From: Streptomyces sp. CB02400
GTDB lineage: Bacteria > Actinomycetota > Actinomycetes > Streptomycetales > Streptomycetaceae
DNA: 64,000 nucleotides
NCBI RefSeq assembly: GCF_001905725.1
Contig: NZ_LIWB01000004.1
Span: 124,001-188,000 of the forward strand
Direction: 5' to 3'
This document shows, in pieces, positions 10,285-20,219 of this stretch. Position 1 is the stretch's first letter. Each line of letters starts with the position of its first letter. The notes beneath the pieces are model-generated. The model did no database searches. It worked only from the letters and a program-made list of their open reading frames with translations, and was not told the origin of the DNA. The translations under genes and the position numbers were made by a program.

Positions 10285-11379
10285 CTACCGGGCGGCTCGG
10301 GGCTCGGGTGCCGCCGCCCGCGCCCAGCGGTGGAGCGTCTCGCTCTTGTCGTCGTACGTGAGCCAGGTCCCGTCGCCGAGCGGGCGTACGTAGCTGTCGA
10401 CGGGGCCCGTCGGGTACGTGACCACCCCGCGTATGCGCAACGTGTGCGCGTCGAGCAGCCAGTGGCGGGCCCCCTCCGGGTCCTCGTCGGATTCGACCGT
10501 CGAGGCGATGACGGTGTCGGCGTCGACGAAGCCGCAGGAGTAGTCCCAGTAAGTCTCGTCGTCGTCTTCGTCGTCGTCGGCCGATTCGGGTTCCTGCTCG
10601 GCGATCACCGTGCCGTCCAGGGCGTGGAGTTGCAGGTCCGCCCCGTAGTGCTCGACCGTCAGGAAGCCGGGGTGTCCCGCGTGGACGTCCGTCAGGATGC
10701 GGTCCAGGCCCTCGTTCACGTCCCAGCCGGTCAGCTTCTCGCCGTCCCGGCGCGCCCAGTACAGCAGGATGCCGTCCTGGCCCATGCCGATACTCAGCCC
10801 CATGTGGACACCGTCCGGATGGGAGAGGTGGTGCGAACCGGCCGTCCCGCCGTCCAGCGGCAGCCACCCCAACTCCCGTCCGTCGCGGGCGTCCAGGACC
10901 ACCCAGCGCTCCTGCCAGTCGCCCGGTTCCGGCTCTGCCACGACATGCGCCCATACGAGCCTGCCGTCGTCCGAGATCCGGCAGGAGCCGTGCTCCGAAC
11001 CACGGCACACCTCCTGCTCGTCGCCCGTGTGCGGGTGATCGAGCTCGGGACCCCAGCAGTTGTGCCGGTACTCCCACAGCGTCTTCCCGTCCGTCCCCAT
11101 GGCCCGTACCGCGCGCTGCCCCGAGAAGACCGCGAAGGTGCCGTCCGGGCTCACCGAGTGAACGCCGTGGTCCCACCGGGGCCAGGGCAGGGGGAAGACG
11201 GCCGTCGGCGCGCGCTCCCCCGCGAACAACTCCCGGAGGTCGTAGACCTCCAGCTCGTGCCCGTTCCGGAGCAAGGCGCGGCAGGGACCGTCCCTGCGGC
11301 TTTCCAGCGCGAAGCCGTTGACCAGTGCGCGCCCACCCGGCAGCCTCACCGAGTCGCGCAGTTGTGCGGTGATCGACAT
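10285..11379 (-). CDS. Beta-propeller-like protein of unknown function
   Basis: A 364-residue soluble protein without a signal peptide. Repeating strands such as SPDGTFAVFSGQRAVRAMG, ISDDGRLVWAHVV and LDARDGRELGWLPLD suggest a WD40/quinoprotein-like propeller. It has an acidic low-complexity patch (ESADDDEDDDETYWDY, about 265-282). The C-terminus ends in APEPRAAR. I do not recognise a named family; it resembles stand-alone WD-repeat-like proteins found in streptomycetes. No partner gene is adjacent. Confidence 0.75.
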   Translation of the reverse strand: MSITAQLRDSVRLPGGRALVNGFALESRRDGPCRALLRNGHELEVYDLRELFAGERAPTAVFPLPWPRWDHGVHSVSPDGTFAVFSGQRAVRAMGTDGKTLWEYRHNCWGPELDHPHTGDEQEVCRGSEHGSCRISDDGRLVWAHVVAEPEPGDWQERWVVLDARDGRELGWLPLDGGTAGSHHLSHPDGVHMGLSIGMGQDGILLYWARRDGEKLTGWDVNEGLDRILTDVHAGHPGFLTVEHYGADLQLHALDGTVIAEQEPESADDDEDDDETYWDYSCGFVDADTVIASTVESDEDPEGARHWLLDAHTLRIRGVVTYPTGPVDSYVRPLGDGTWLTYDDKSETLHRWARAAAPEPRAAR

Positions 11380-11606
11380 GACCCGAAGGTAACGGGCCCC
11401 ACTGACAGGGTGGACCGCCCTTCGCGCTCACCGAGGACCGTGGGGCGTCCCCGCGGCCCGGCACCACCGTGTGGACGGTGGTCACGGCACCGCGAACGCA
11501 CAGGGTGGGGACGGCCGTTCCGTGACGGCGACGCGCCGCGCCACGTCCTCGGGGCACGGCCGAGGGTCTCTTCCCGGTACCGGACGGCAGCAATACCACC
11601 GTCCAT

Positions 11607-11930
11607 GTGATCACCGCCTGGAACCCCCGCGGCCGTACCGCGTCGGACGACGCCAACGCCCGTGACCAGCGTCTGCTGCTCGACGAGGTCCGTCGCCGTG
11701 GTCTCACCTCGTGGCCCGCGGCGGGAGGCGACGTGAGCGGCACGCACCGGGAGGAGAGCGCCGCCGTCGGACTGAGCGATGCGGCGGCGCGTGCTCTGGG
11801 GCGCCGCTTCGGCCAGGACGCGGTGTTCGCCTGGTCCCCCGACGCCTGGCGGGTCCTGGCGTGCGGAAGCGGCGCCGTGGCGGTGAGCGGATGGGTGGTG
11901 AGCGGATGGGCGGCGTCCGGACGGGCGTAG
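11607..11930 (+). CDS. DUF3293-family protein, apparently lacking its N-terminal strand
   Basis: The frame reads VITAWNPRGRTASDDANARD, EEVRRRGL-like and WPAAGGDVSGTHREES segments, then ALGRRFGQDAVFAWSPDAWRV, which are the hallmarks of DUF3293. The homologous reading continues upstream of the GTG at 11607 (GLFPVPDGSNTTVH), but no start codon occurs before the in-frame stop at 11523. The usual 35-45 N-terminal residues are not found in other frames. Either a short form starts at 11607 or this is a 5'-decayed gene. The stop lies in a (GTAGGC)n run. Function of the family is unknown. Confidence 0.6.
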   Translation: MITAWNPRGRTASDDANARDQRLLLDEVRRRGLTSWPAAGGDVSGTHREESAAVGLSDAAARALGRRFGQDAVFAWSPDAWRVLACGSGAVAVSGWVVSGWAASGRA

Positions 11931-12017
11931 GCGTAGGCGTAGGCAGGAGCAGAGCGATGGGCATGTATCCCGTGCGTGCCCCGGATCACTGTCCCCGCTG
12001 CGCCGCCCGGCCCGCCC

Positions 12018-13265
12018 TCATTGGATGAGCTTGATGAGTTCCGCGCCGGCTTTGTAGAAGGCGAAGAGGCCGGGGGCCACTGACAGGAGGGGACGGAGTC
12101 GGCCTCTCAGGGGGTACCAGCGGGGCGCCTCGTACAGCAGTTTCCCCTGGACGGAGAGGTAGGAGAAGTCCCTTTCGCCGGCGGAGGGGCCGCGCGACAC
12201 GACCGCACCGTCTCCACGCTCCAGCAGGCGCCTTTTCACTTCGGCTCTTTTCCGAATGATGATCTTCCGGTGATTTTTGACCATCACCCAGAGGAGCGCC
12301 AGCACGATACCCAGGTTCGCCCAGATTCCCACCAGCGCCATGACGCCGATGACCGTGTTGCCCGATTTCCCGGGGGCACCCTGCAAGATGTAGGCCACGG
12401 CGAAAAGGGAGACGGTGAAGTTCAGGAAGCCGAGATAAACCATCGCGTTGACGTCACCGACCGGCTTCCAGCCGAAGTCGTCGTCGCGGTCCCTCGGTAC
12501 GTACTGGAACACCCAGTGTTTCCTGGACCTGATCGAGAACATCAGGATCTTCTGATAGATGTAGGCCTGCTTCGCCGCGAAGTAGACCCCGATCGTCCCC
12601 ACGGCGATCCAGGTGGCGGCCAGCAGCGGATGCTCCGTGTAGTTCGCCCACCAGGAGGCGCGCAGGACGTCTTCGCTCGGATGGTCCCTCGATATCTCGG
12701 AGAGATCGGAGAAGGCGCGGCCGCCCTTGTAGGCCGCCCAGTACAGGTAGCCGCTCCCGATGGCGCTGACGGCGAGCAGCACCACTTTGACCAGGCGCCC
12801 GAGGCGGATCTCCCCGTTGAGGCGTTCGAGCTTCTCGGCGAGCTTCCCCACCTTGAACTTCTCCGGCCGCACGAGCCCGGAGGCGACGAGGTCCCTCTGG
12901 AGCCGGGAGAGTCTTCTGACCAGGGTGAGATAGAGCGTCACCGCGAGTGTGGAGGTGACGCCGAGGGCGACGCTCGGCAGGTCGGCGACGAGAGGCAGTT
13001 CGCGGCACTCCGAAGGGTGCTCCCGGAAGGCGGGGACGGCCAGGTGCAGAAGAGTGGAAGGAGGACATTCCCGCGACGATTCCACCCCGACCGCGGCACA
13101 TGCGGCGAACACGGCGAGCATGACCACGAACGGGAAGGACGGAATGAAGAAAGCCTGCTTCACCTTGCTCTTCGGAGTGATCTTCTCCGAATAGACATCC
13201 AGGGCACTGCGGACCCTGACGGATGCGCGCCTGATTTTCGATATGAGTGACTTCAGGAATTTCAC
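12018..13265 (-). CDS. Unknown multi-pass membrane protein
   Basis: A 415-residue protein with a basic N-terminus (VKFLKSLISKIRRASVRVRS) and about six hydrophobic segments, including FVVMLAVFAACAAVGV, LVKVVLLAVSAIGSGYLYWA, AATWIAVGTIGVYFA, GFLNFTVSLFAVAYIL and VIGVMALVGIWANLGIVLAL. The C-terminal end is basic. I recognise no family. The GTG at 13265 is preferred because GGGGAAG lies six bases before it; an earlier GTG at 13301 is possible. Lys/Ile content and less GC-rich flanks than the neighbours hint at later acquisition. Confidence 0.75.
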   Translation of the reverse strand: MKFLKSLISKIRRASVRVRSALDVYSEKITPKSKVKQAFFIPSFPFVVMLAVFAACAAVGVESSRECPPSTLLHLAVPAFREHPSECRELPLVADLPSVALGVTSTLAVTLYLTLVRRLSRLQRDLVASGLVRPEKFKVGKLAEKLERLNGEIRLGRLVKVVLLAVSAIGSGYLYWAAYKGGRAFSDLSEISRDHPSEDVLRASWWANYTEHPLLAATWIAVGTIGVYFAAKQAYIYQKILMFSIRSRKHWVFQYVPRDRDDDFGWKPVGDVNAMVYLGFLNFTVSLFAVAYILQGAPGKSGNTVIGVMALVGIWANLGIVLALLWVMVKNHRKIIIRKRAEVKRRLLERGDGAVVSRGPSAGERDFSYLSVQGKLLYEAPRWYPLRGRLRPLLSVAPGLFAFYKAGAELIKLIQ

Positions 13266-13701
13266 GGCACGCTTCCCCACTGTCGTACACGTGTCGCACA
13301 CGCGCGGGGATGCAGCCGATCGACACCCCCGTGGAGATTAGCCGATTCCCTTACTTCACCGCCATACACCCTCCCCGTCACTTTCCCGTCGCCTGAACGG
13401 AGCTCGAACTGAAATCGATAAACAGAGCGAAAGGAAAGTGCGATCATCCGATCAGATATGAGCAGACGGAGGGAATCAGCCGGTGGGGACGGCCAGCTCG
13501 TCGTGTGGGTGCTGACCGTGGGCAACCGCTGCGAGGTCTACCGTCAGGTTCCCTGAGGCGTCAGCGCCTCACACGGTCCGCACCGGGCTGCCCGGAAGTC
13601 ACCTCCGACAGGCCCGACACTGTCGCCCGCCGCCCCGACAGACAGCCGCCGTGGGGGCGTCGTACCTGGTGGGCGGGGTGTCGGCACGGGATCTTCGGGG
13701 C
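13266..13701. other. Intergenic stretch with no supported gene
   Basis: It contains the upstream region of the membrane-protein gene, with relatively AT-rich sequence at about 13335-13460. A 32-codon open frame runs from 13458 to 13556, starting MSRRRESAGG and ending CEVYRQVP. That frame has no clear ribosome-binding site and could be chance or the end of a lost gene. A promoter for the downstream ATP-binding protein must lie in the right half but is not obvious. Confidence 0.5.
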
Positions 13702-14181
13702 ATGACCACTTTCCCCCCGCCAGGAGCGGCGGTCCGCGCTGCCGCTCCCGCTCGCCGGCCAGACGGTGCTCTCGTTCCGCTTCACCCGTCCCCGCGCGGT
13801 GCCCGGCTCGCCCGTCGGCTCGCGTCCTGCCGGATGGACGCCTGGGGGTGGCGCCACGACGCACCCGTGCACGACGCCGTGGAGCTGATCGTCGCCGAGC
13901 TGGCGGACAACGCCGTGTCCCACGGGCGCGTGCCCGGACGGGACGCCCGGCTGCGTCTGGCGAGGTTCGGTGCCACCGGCCGTGTCCGCGTCGAGGTCAG
14001 TGACGCGCGCGGGGAACGGCATCCCGCCACCGCCCCGGGCGGCCTGCCCGAGGACGAGGACGAGGGCGGACGTGGTCTCGTCCTCGTCGCGGCGCCGGCC
14101 GAGGAGTGGGGTGTCGCCCCGCGGCCCGGTGCGCCGGGCAAGACCGTCCGAGCGGTGGTCGCGGTGCCCGGTGCGCCGTAG
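13702..14181 (+). CDS. HATPase-domain regulatory protein (anti-sigma/Wbl-era RsbW type)
   Basis: The 159-residue product has a GHKL-type ATPase fold with the N-box ELIVAELADNAVSHG and a G-box-like EGGRGLVLV segment. It lacks a kinase sensor or dimerisation domain. Such stand-alone RsbW-like ATPases are numerous in Streptomyces and often act as anti-sigma factors or partners of XRE/DUF397 proteins. No sigma factor or antagonist gene is adjacent, so the partner is unknown. The ATG at 13702 is chosen over an upstream GTG frame because the N-terminal extension is not family-like. Confidence 0.82.
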   Translation: MTTFPPPGAAVRAAAPARRPDGALVPLHPSPRGARLARRLASCRMDAWGWRHDAPVHDAVELIVAELADNAVSHGRVPGRDARLRLARFGATGRVRVEVSDARGERHPATAPGGLPEDEDEGGRGLVLVAAPAEEWGVAPRPGAPGKTVRAVVAVPGAP

Positions 14182-14220
14182 CCGCGGCGGCTCGGCCGCC
14201 CGTTCCGGCACTTCGGCGCG

Positions 14221-14350
14221 ATGACCTTCCAGATCGCCATCGACCCGAACTTCCCGCGCCCGCTGTACTACGGCGTCCTCGACGGGCCGTTCCTCGTGGT
14301 CACGAGTGTGCTCAGCAGCGTCGTCCTGGTCGCGATGCGCCAGCCGGCCG
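14221..14350 (+). pseudogene. Possible remnant of a GntR-type regulator start
   Basis: An ATG at 14221 opens a frame reading MTFQIAIDPNFPRPLYYGVL. This resembles the first residues of GntR-family regulators, which typically begin MxxxIxIDxxSxxPLYxQ. The similarity is lost after about 18 residues and the frame then runs into the antisense of the glycine-rich tail of the next gene. A short scar is the simplest reading; chance similarity is possible. Confidence 0.25.
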
Positions 14351-14351
14351 G

Positions 14352-15401
14352 TCAGTCGCCGCCTCCGCCTCCGCCCCCGTCACCACCACCGCCGTCACCA
14401 ACACCGCCGTCGCCGCCGTCTCCTCCGTCGCTGCCCCAGCCGTCACCGCCGCCGGGTTCGTTGTCGTCGCGGCCGGTGCCGAGGTTGCTGAACCAGGGAA
14501 GGTCCCAGGTGCCGGTGTCCGTCTCTCCTCCGGAGCGGGAGCGGGGGCGGAACCTGGCCAGGCCCGTCGTGTCCCCGAGGCCGAAGGACACGGCGACCGC
14601 GTGGGCCATGACGGCGTCCAGGGGATCGGGGCTCTCGTGGTGCACGGCGGCCAGCGGCAGCAGCACCGTGCCGGGTACGGGGTCCGGCCTGCGTGGTGGA
14701 CGGGTCAGCAGCGCGACCCGGCGGTCGTCGCGCAGCAGCCACGAGCTCTCGGCGTTCTCGCGCCGCAGTGTCCAGTGCCGGTCGGGCAGGCGTATCTCCA
14801 CGCTGCTCTTGGACTTGCGGAACTTCTTCTGGAGGACGAGCCGGGCCGTTGTGTCACCGACGGTCATGACCAGGCCGCTGCCCGGGACGGTGGAGTCGCC
14901 GCGGAAGCCGTACGGTGCCCGCAGGCGTACGGCCGGGGCGTGCGGGCCCCACGCGTCCACGCGGACCAGGCGCCGGTCCACGGCGACGGCGACCGGTCCG
15001 GCGGGGCCGTGCGCGTAGCGCCGCGCGATCCACAGCGGTACGCCCTCCGCGTGCGCCCGCGCGGCGAGCGCGGCCACCTGGTCCGCCCCGCCGCACCTGT
15101 GGACCGCCCATTCGCCCAGGGCGCGGGCGAAGTCGGCGGCTTGGCGCACCTTCAGAGGCGTGGTCGTACCGGTCACGCGGGTGACCGGTACGGCGCCGGG
15201 GCCCTGCGCCAGCGAGGCCAGGGGGCGTTCCGTGCCGGCGCCGCCGAGCCAGCACCCCCGTAGAAACGCTTCCGCCATGGCGCCGAGGTTCAGCTCGGCC
15301 GGCGGTGTCGTCCGGCCGCCTCTGCGCAGTCCGTCCTCGGTGAGTTCCACGGTCCGCGCCAACGGGTTCCGGGACCGTTCCCCGTAGAGCACCTGGCTCA
15401 T
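14352..15401 (-). CDS. Conserved hypothetical protein with glycine-rich tail
   Basis: A 349-residue protein. The body (about 1-300) has no motif I recognise, but contains RRYAHGPAGPVAVAVDRRLV, VLQKKFRKSKSSVEIRLPDR and LLRDDRRVALLTRPPRRP. These suggest a soluble all-beta protein. The last 40 residues are Gly/Asp repeats (GGDGGDGGVGDGGGGDGGG). The ATG at 15401 follows GGAGGGG at five bases and is preferred to the GTG further upstream. No membrane segment or signal peptide is seen. Confidence 0.78.
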   Translation of the reverse strand: MSQVLYGERSRNPLARTVELTEDGLRRGGRTTPPAELNLGAMAEAFLRGCWLGGAGTERPLASLAQGPGAVPVTRVTGTTTPLKVRQAADFARALGEWAVHRCGGADQVAALAARAHAEGVPLWIARRYAHGPAGPVAVAVDRRLVRVDAWGPHAPAVRLRAPYGFRGDSTVPGSGLVMTVGDTTARLVLQKKFRKSKSSVEIRLPDRHWTLRRENAESSWLLRDDRRVALLTRPPRRPDPVPGTVLLPLAAVHHESPDPLDAVMAHAVAVSFGLGDTTGLARFRPRSRSGGETDTGTWDLPWFSNLGTGRDDNEPGGGDGWGSDGGDGGDGGVGDGGGGDGGGGGGGD

Positions 15402-15544
15402 CACATCCCCCTCCTGCTCCCCGGCCTCACGCACCTGGCCGCCGTCAAAAAATATCGCGGCCGCGCGGCAACCCCCTGACGTGCGGCGGCGACTTCAGGG
15501 CGGTGGACAACGAGGGCCATCGCACATCGAACGAAAGCCGTGAC

Positions 15545-16903
15545 ATGCGCAGTACTGGTAACACCGCCCCGCGCGCGGGGCACCGGAGAAAGAACGGCCG
15601 GCGCCGCACCGTCCTGATCGGCGCTCTCACCACGTCGCTCGTGGGCGGCGCCGTGGTCGGCGGCGTGCTGATGTCGGCGTCCGCGGCGGAACCGGGCGCG
15701 GGCACCTACCGCCTGGTGAACGCGGCGAGCGACACCTGTCTGGAGGTTCCGTCGGGAGGCACGGGCGCCGGCGTGCAGCTGGCCCTGGCCGACTGTGACG
15801 GGGGCGCGGACCAGAGCTGGGAACTGGCCGACTCCGGCGACGGTTTCACCGTGACGTCGTCCGCCACCGGGCTGTGCGCGGGCGTCAAGGGCGACTCGAC
15901 CTCCGCCGGGAAGGCCGTGCAGCAGCAGGACTGCGGCGAGGGCTCCTCCCAGGTCTGGAAGGTGAGCGCCGTCGGTGACGCCTACCACCTGGTCAACGCG
16001 CACAGCGAGAAGTGCCTGAACCCCAAGAACGGCCTGGTGCAGCAGAACTCCTGCGACAGCGCCGCCGGCAAGACCTGGACCCTGCGGGAGGTGGACGGAT
16101 CGACGCCCCCGCCGTCCACTCCGACGGCGAGCGCGACCCCGACGGCGAGCGCCCCCGCCTCTCCCTCTCCCTCCCCCTCCGCTGACGACGAGCCGGCCGG
16201 TGACACCGCGTTCGCCTCCTGGCCCACCGCCACCGACGAGCAGCCCGTCTCCTCGACCATCGAGGTGAGCGGCGTGTACGACGGTTCCCTGAAGCGCTTC
16301 CACGGCTCGGGCGACCTCGGCGGCAGCGGCCAGGACGAGGGCCAGGACCCGATGTTCAAGCTCGCCGACGGCGCGACGCTGAAGAACGTGATCCTGGGTT
16401 CGCCCGCCGCCGACGGAGTGCACTGCTCGGGCAGCTGCACCCTGGTCAACGTGTGGTGGGAGGACGTCGGCGAGGACGCCGCCAGCTTCAAGGGCAAGTC
16501 CGCCTCGGCGGCCTACACCGTCGACGGCGGCGGTGCCCGCAAGGCCGACGACAAGGTCTTCCAGCACAACGGTGCCGGCACCCTGACCATCAAGAACTTC
16601 CAGGTGTCCGACTTCGGCAAGCTCTACCGCTCCTGCGGCAACTGCGGGACCCAGTACGAGCGCCACGTCGTGATCGACAACGTCCTGGTCACGAGCCCCG
16701 GCAAGGTCATCGCCGGTGTCAACTCCAACTACGGTGACACCGCGACCCTCTCCGACGTGACGATCGTCGGTGACAGCAAGAAGAAGATCATCGTCTGCGA
16801 GCGCTTCGAGGGCAACGACAGCGGCGACGAGCCGACCGCCCTCGGCAGCGGTCCCGACGGCACGTCGTGCGTCTACGAGAGTTCCGACGTGACGCACAAG
16901 TAG
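15545..16903 (+). CDS. Secreted pectate lyase with ricin-type lectin domain
   Basis: A 452-residue exported enzyme. Residues about 20-48 form a signal or twin-basic leader (RRKNGRRRTVLIGALTTSLV, then GGVLMSASAAE). A ricin B-type carbohydrate-binding domain follows (about 50-178) with repeated QxW motifs (DQSWEL, SQVWKV, GKTWTL). A Ser/Pro/Thr linker occupies about 183-220. The C-terminal catalytic domain resembles PL3 pectate lyases, with DGVHCSGSCTLVNVWWEDVG, DDKVFQHNGAGTLTIKNF and CGTQYERHVVIDNV. It would cleave polygalacturonate outside the cell. A strong hairpin follows. Confidence 0.9.
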   Translation: MRSTGNTAPRAGHRRKNGRRRTVLIGALTTSLVGGAVVGGVLMSASAAEPGAGTYRLVNAASDTCLEVPSGGTGAGVQLALADCDGGADQSWELADSGDGFTVTSSATGLCAGVKGDSTSAGKAVQQQDCGEGSSQVWKVSAVGDAYHLVNAHSEKCLNPKNGLVQQNSCDSAAGKTWTLREVDGSTPPPSTPTASATPTASAPASPSPSPSADDEPAGDTAFASWPTATDEQPVSSTIEVSGVYDGSLKRFHGSGDLGGSGQDEGQDPMFKLADGATLKNVILGSPAADGVHCSGSCTLVNVWWEDVGEDAASFKGKSASAAYTVDGGGARKADDKVFQHNGAGTLTIKNFQVSDFGKLYRSCGNCGTQYERHVVIDNVLVTSPGKVIAGVNSNYGDTATLSDVTIVGDSKKKIIVCERFEGNDSGDEPTALGSGPDGTSCVYESSDVTHK

Positions 16904-16915
16904 GGCACACGGGGC

Positions 16916-16956
16916 GAGGGCCCGGCACCGCCGAACAGCGGCGGTACCGGGCCCTC
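16916..16956. terminator. Strong bidirectional hairpin between pectate lyase and groEL1
   Basis: Arms at 16916-16932 and 16940-16956 pair over 17 positions with one internal mismatch pair (GAGGGCCCGG and CCGGGCCCTC ends), loop GAACAGC. It lies between convergent genes and can serve both. Confidence 0.85.
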
Positions 16957-16977
16957 GTGGCGCTGTGAGCGGGTCGC

Positions 16978-18627
<1,650 letters not shown>

Positions 18628-18755
18628 CTAGGTGAAATCACCGCGCCCCCGGTCACCCGGCTCCTTGTCGGATGCTGGGGCCAGGGGCGCAGTGGTTCGA
18701 GCAAAAGTGCTTGCTTCGAGGTCGGGTCGTCCGGGGGGTTGACCCCGGGTTCCCC

Positions 18756-19064
18756 TTACTTCTCGACGATCGCGAGGACGTCGCGGGCCGAGAGGACGAG
18801 GTACTCCTCGCCGTTGTACTTGACCTCGGTGCCGCCGTACTTGCTGTACAGAACGACGTCGCCGACCTTCACGTCGAGCTCGACGCGCTTGCCGTCCTCG
18901 ATGCGGCCCGGACCGATGGCCAGGACGACGCCCTCCTGGGGCTTCTCCTTGGCGGTGTCCGGAATGACCAGGCCCGAAGCCGTGGTCTGCTCGGCGTCGA
19001 GCGGCTGGACCACGATGCGGTCCTCGAGCGGCTTGATGGCAACCTTGGAGCTGGCGGTCGTCAC
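18756..19064 (-). CDS. groES: 10-kDa co-chaperonin GroES
   Basis: The 102-residue lid of the GroEL chamber. It has the core [20 protein letters not shown], the mobile-loop region at about 25-40, [20 protein letters not shown], and the terminal [14 protein letters not shown]. The ribosome-binding site GGGGGAGG is upstream of the ATG. Two CIRCE operators and a vegetative promoter lie 100-175 bases upstream, so it should be a heat-inducible HrcA target together with groEL1. Confidence 0.97.
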   Translation of the reverse strand: MTTASSKVAIKPLEDRIVVQPLDAEQTTASGLVIPDTAKEKPQEGVVLAIGPGRIEDGKRVELDVKVGDVVLYSKYGGTEVKYNGEEYLVLSARDVLAIVEK

Positions 19065-19164
19065 GATCCGACCTCCCCCTTCGGAGATCTCACGGGGTTA
19101 ACTGTCTGAGGTGGCGACCAGGTGGATCCGTCGTCGCGGGTGCCGGACCTGCCCGTCGCGTGTG

Positions 19165-19191
19165 TTGGCACTCTCCAGGGGGGAGTGCCAG
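19165..19191 (-). promoter_or_regulatory. CIRCE operator 1 (HrcA site)
   Basis: TTGGCACTC, nine bases, then GAGTGCCAG: the 9-N9-9 inverted repeat of the CIRCE element, with one departure from the TTAGCACTC consensus arm. It is the operator nearer to groES. Confidence 0.93.
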
Positions 19192-19196
19192 ACCTG

Positions 19197-19226
19197 AGAC
19201 TATGACTGTGGTTAGCACTCGGTCAA
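19197..19226 (-). promoter_or_regulatory. groES-groEL1 vegetative promoter
   Basis: On the minus strand TTGACC (19226-19221) and TAGTCT (19202-19197) are spaced by 18 bases, a HrdB-like promoter. The -35 lies inside the spacer of CIRCE 2 and the start site would fall at the edge of CIRCE 1, as expected for HrcA repression. Confidence 0.7.
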
Positions 19227-19238
19227 GCGGAGTGCCAA
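19212..19238 (-). promoter_or_regulatory. CIRCE operator 2 (HrcA site)
   Basis: TTAGCACTC, nine bases, then GAGTGCCAA. The left arm is a perfect CIRCE arm. It overlaps the -35 hexamer of the groES promoter. Confidence 0.95.
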
Positions 19239-19315
19239 TTGCCTGCGGCGCGTCGTGGAGTGGGGGCGTTGTTCACACCGGGGTGCGCGGCTTGCCGGTG
19301 CTGCGGTGACCGTCC

Positions 19316-19464
19316 ACCGGGGGCTGCCGCCCCCAGGCCCCCGCTTCGGCCTGAACGGCCTCGTCCTCAAACGCCTGACGGGCTGAGAGGTGAGCGGTGC
19401 CCGCCGGGGACCGCCGCCGGGCTGAGAGGTGAGCGGTGCCCGCCGGGGACCGCCGACGGGCTGA
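19316..19464. repeat. Streptomyces intergenic hairpin repeat followed by 39-bp tandem duplication
   Basis: At 19318-19337 a GGGGGCTGCCGCCCCC-type hairpin is followed by CTTCGGCCTGAACGGCCTCG and CTCAAACGCC, a sequence I recognise as a common Streptomyces intergenic repeat. From 19379 a unit beginning CGGGCTGAGAGGTGAGCGGT is present twice with a period of 39 bases (19379, 19418) and begins a third time at 19457. It may act as terminator or mRNA end for the deacetylase operon. Confidence 0.65.
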
Positions 19465-19466
19465 CT

Positions 19467-20219
19467 TCAGCCGGCGTAGTCCTCCAACTTGCCCACCCTC
19501 AGGCCCCGCTCCTCCAACTCGGCCAGCAGCCGTGTCGTCCGTTCCGTCAACGACAACGACGGGGCCTCGCCCGACGGTACGGCGATGATGTCGCCGGGGG
19601 TCAGGTGGTGGGGGGCGTCGGTGTACGTCAGGTGGCCGTCGGGTTCCAGGGTGGCTCTCCACAGGACCACCGTCTCGATGCCGCAGTCGGCGGCGGCTCG
19701 CAGGGTGGTGGTGTCGTACGTGCCGTAGGGCGGGCGGAAGAGGTGGGGGCGGACGCCGAAGCGGGACTTGAGTTTGCGCTGCTGGCCGCAGATCTCGGCG
19801 CGCTGGCCGGCGTACGGCAGACCGCGCAGGGCGGGATGGTCGAGGGTGTGGTTCTGCAGGCTCGCGCCGACCGAGCGCAGGCGGGCGAAGTGGGCGTATC
19901 CGGGGCCGGCCACCGTGTCCGTGAGGAACAGGCTGACGGGGAGCCGGTGCTCGCGCACCAGGTCGATGAAGCGGGGGTCGCGCTCGGCGCCGTCGTCGTA
20001 GGTGAGGAAGACGACCTTGTCGCGGGTGGGGATGTGGTCGACGACGGGCGGGAGGGCACCGGCCTCCGGTGCCGGACCGGCTCCGGGGGACCGTCCCGCA
20101 CCGGCTCCCGGGGACCGTCCCGCACCGTCCTCCGCCCTCTCCCCCGTCCCGCCCGACGGACCGCATCCGGCGATCACGGCCAGCAGGGCGGCGGCGCCCG
20201 CCAGGAGACGGACCCTCAC
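19467..20219 (-). CDS. Polysaccharide deacetylase-like lipoprotein (second of tandem pair)
   Basis: A 250-residue predicted lipoprotein: VRVRLLAGAAALLAVIAGC places the lipobox cysteine at 19. A Gly/Ala/Pro linker follows, then a NodB-type fold with motif 1 TYDDGAE, the metal-binding NHTLDHP, and RPPYGTYD. These enzymes remove acyl groups from cell-wall or polymer sugars. Its GTG start overlaps the stop of the upstream paralogue by 4 bases, so the two are translationally coupled. The substrate is unknown; sequence identity with the partner is clear in all motifs. Confidence 0.87.
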   Translation of the reverse strand: MRVRLLAGAAALLAVIAGCGPSGGTGERAEDGAGRSPGAGAGRSPGAGPAPEAGALPPVVDHIPTRDKVVFLTYDDGAERDPRFIDLVREHRLPVSLFLTDTVAGPGYAHFARLRSVGASLQNHTLDHPALRGLPYAGQRAEICGQQRKLKSRFGVRPHLFRPPYGTYDTTTLRAAADCGIETVVLWRATLEPDGHLTYTDAPHHLTPGDIIAVPSGEAPSLSLTERTTRLLAELEERGLRVGKLEDYAG

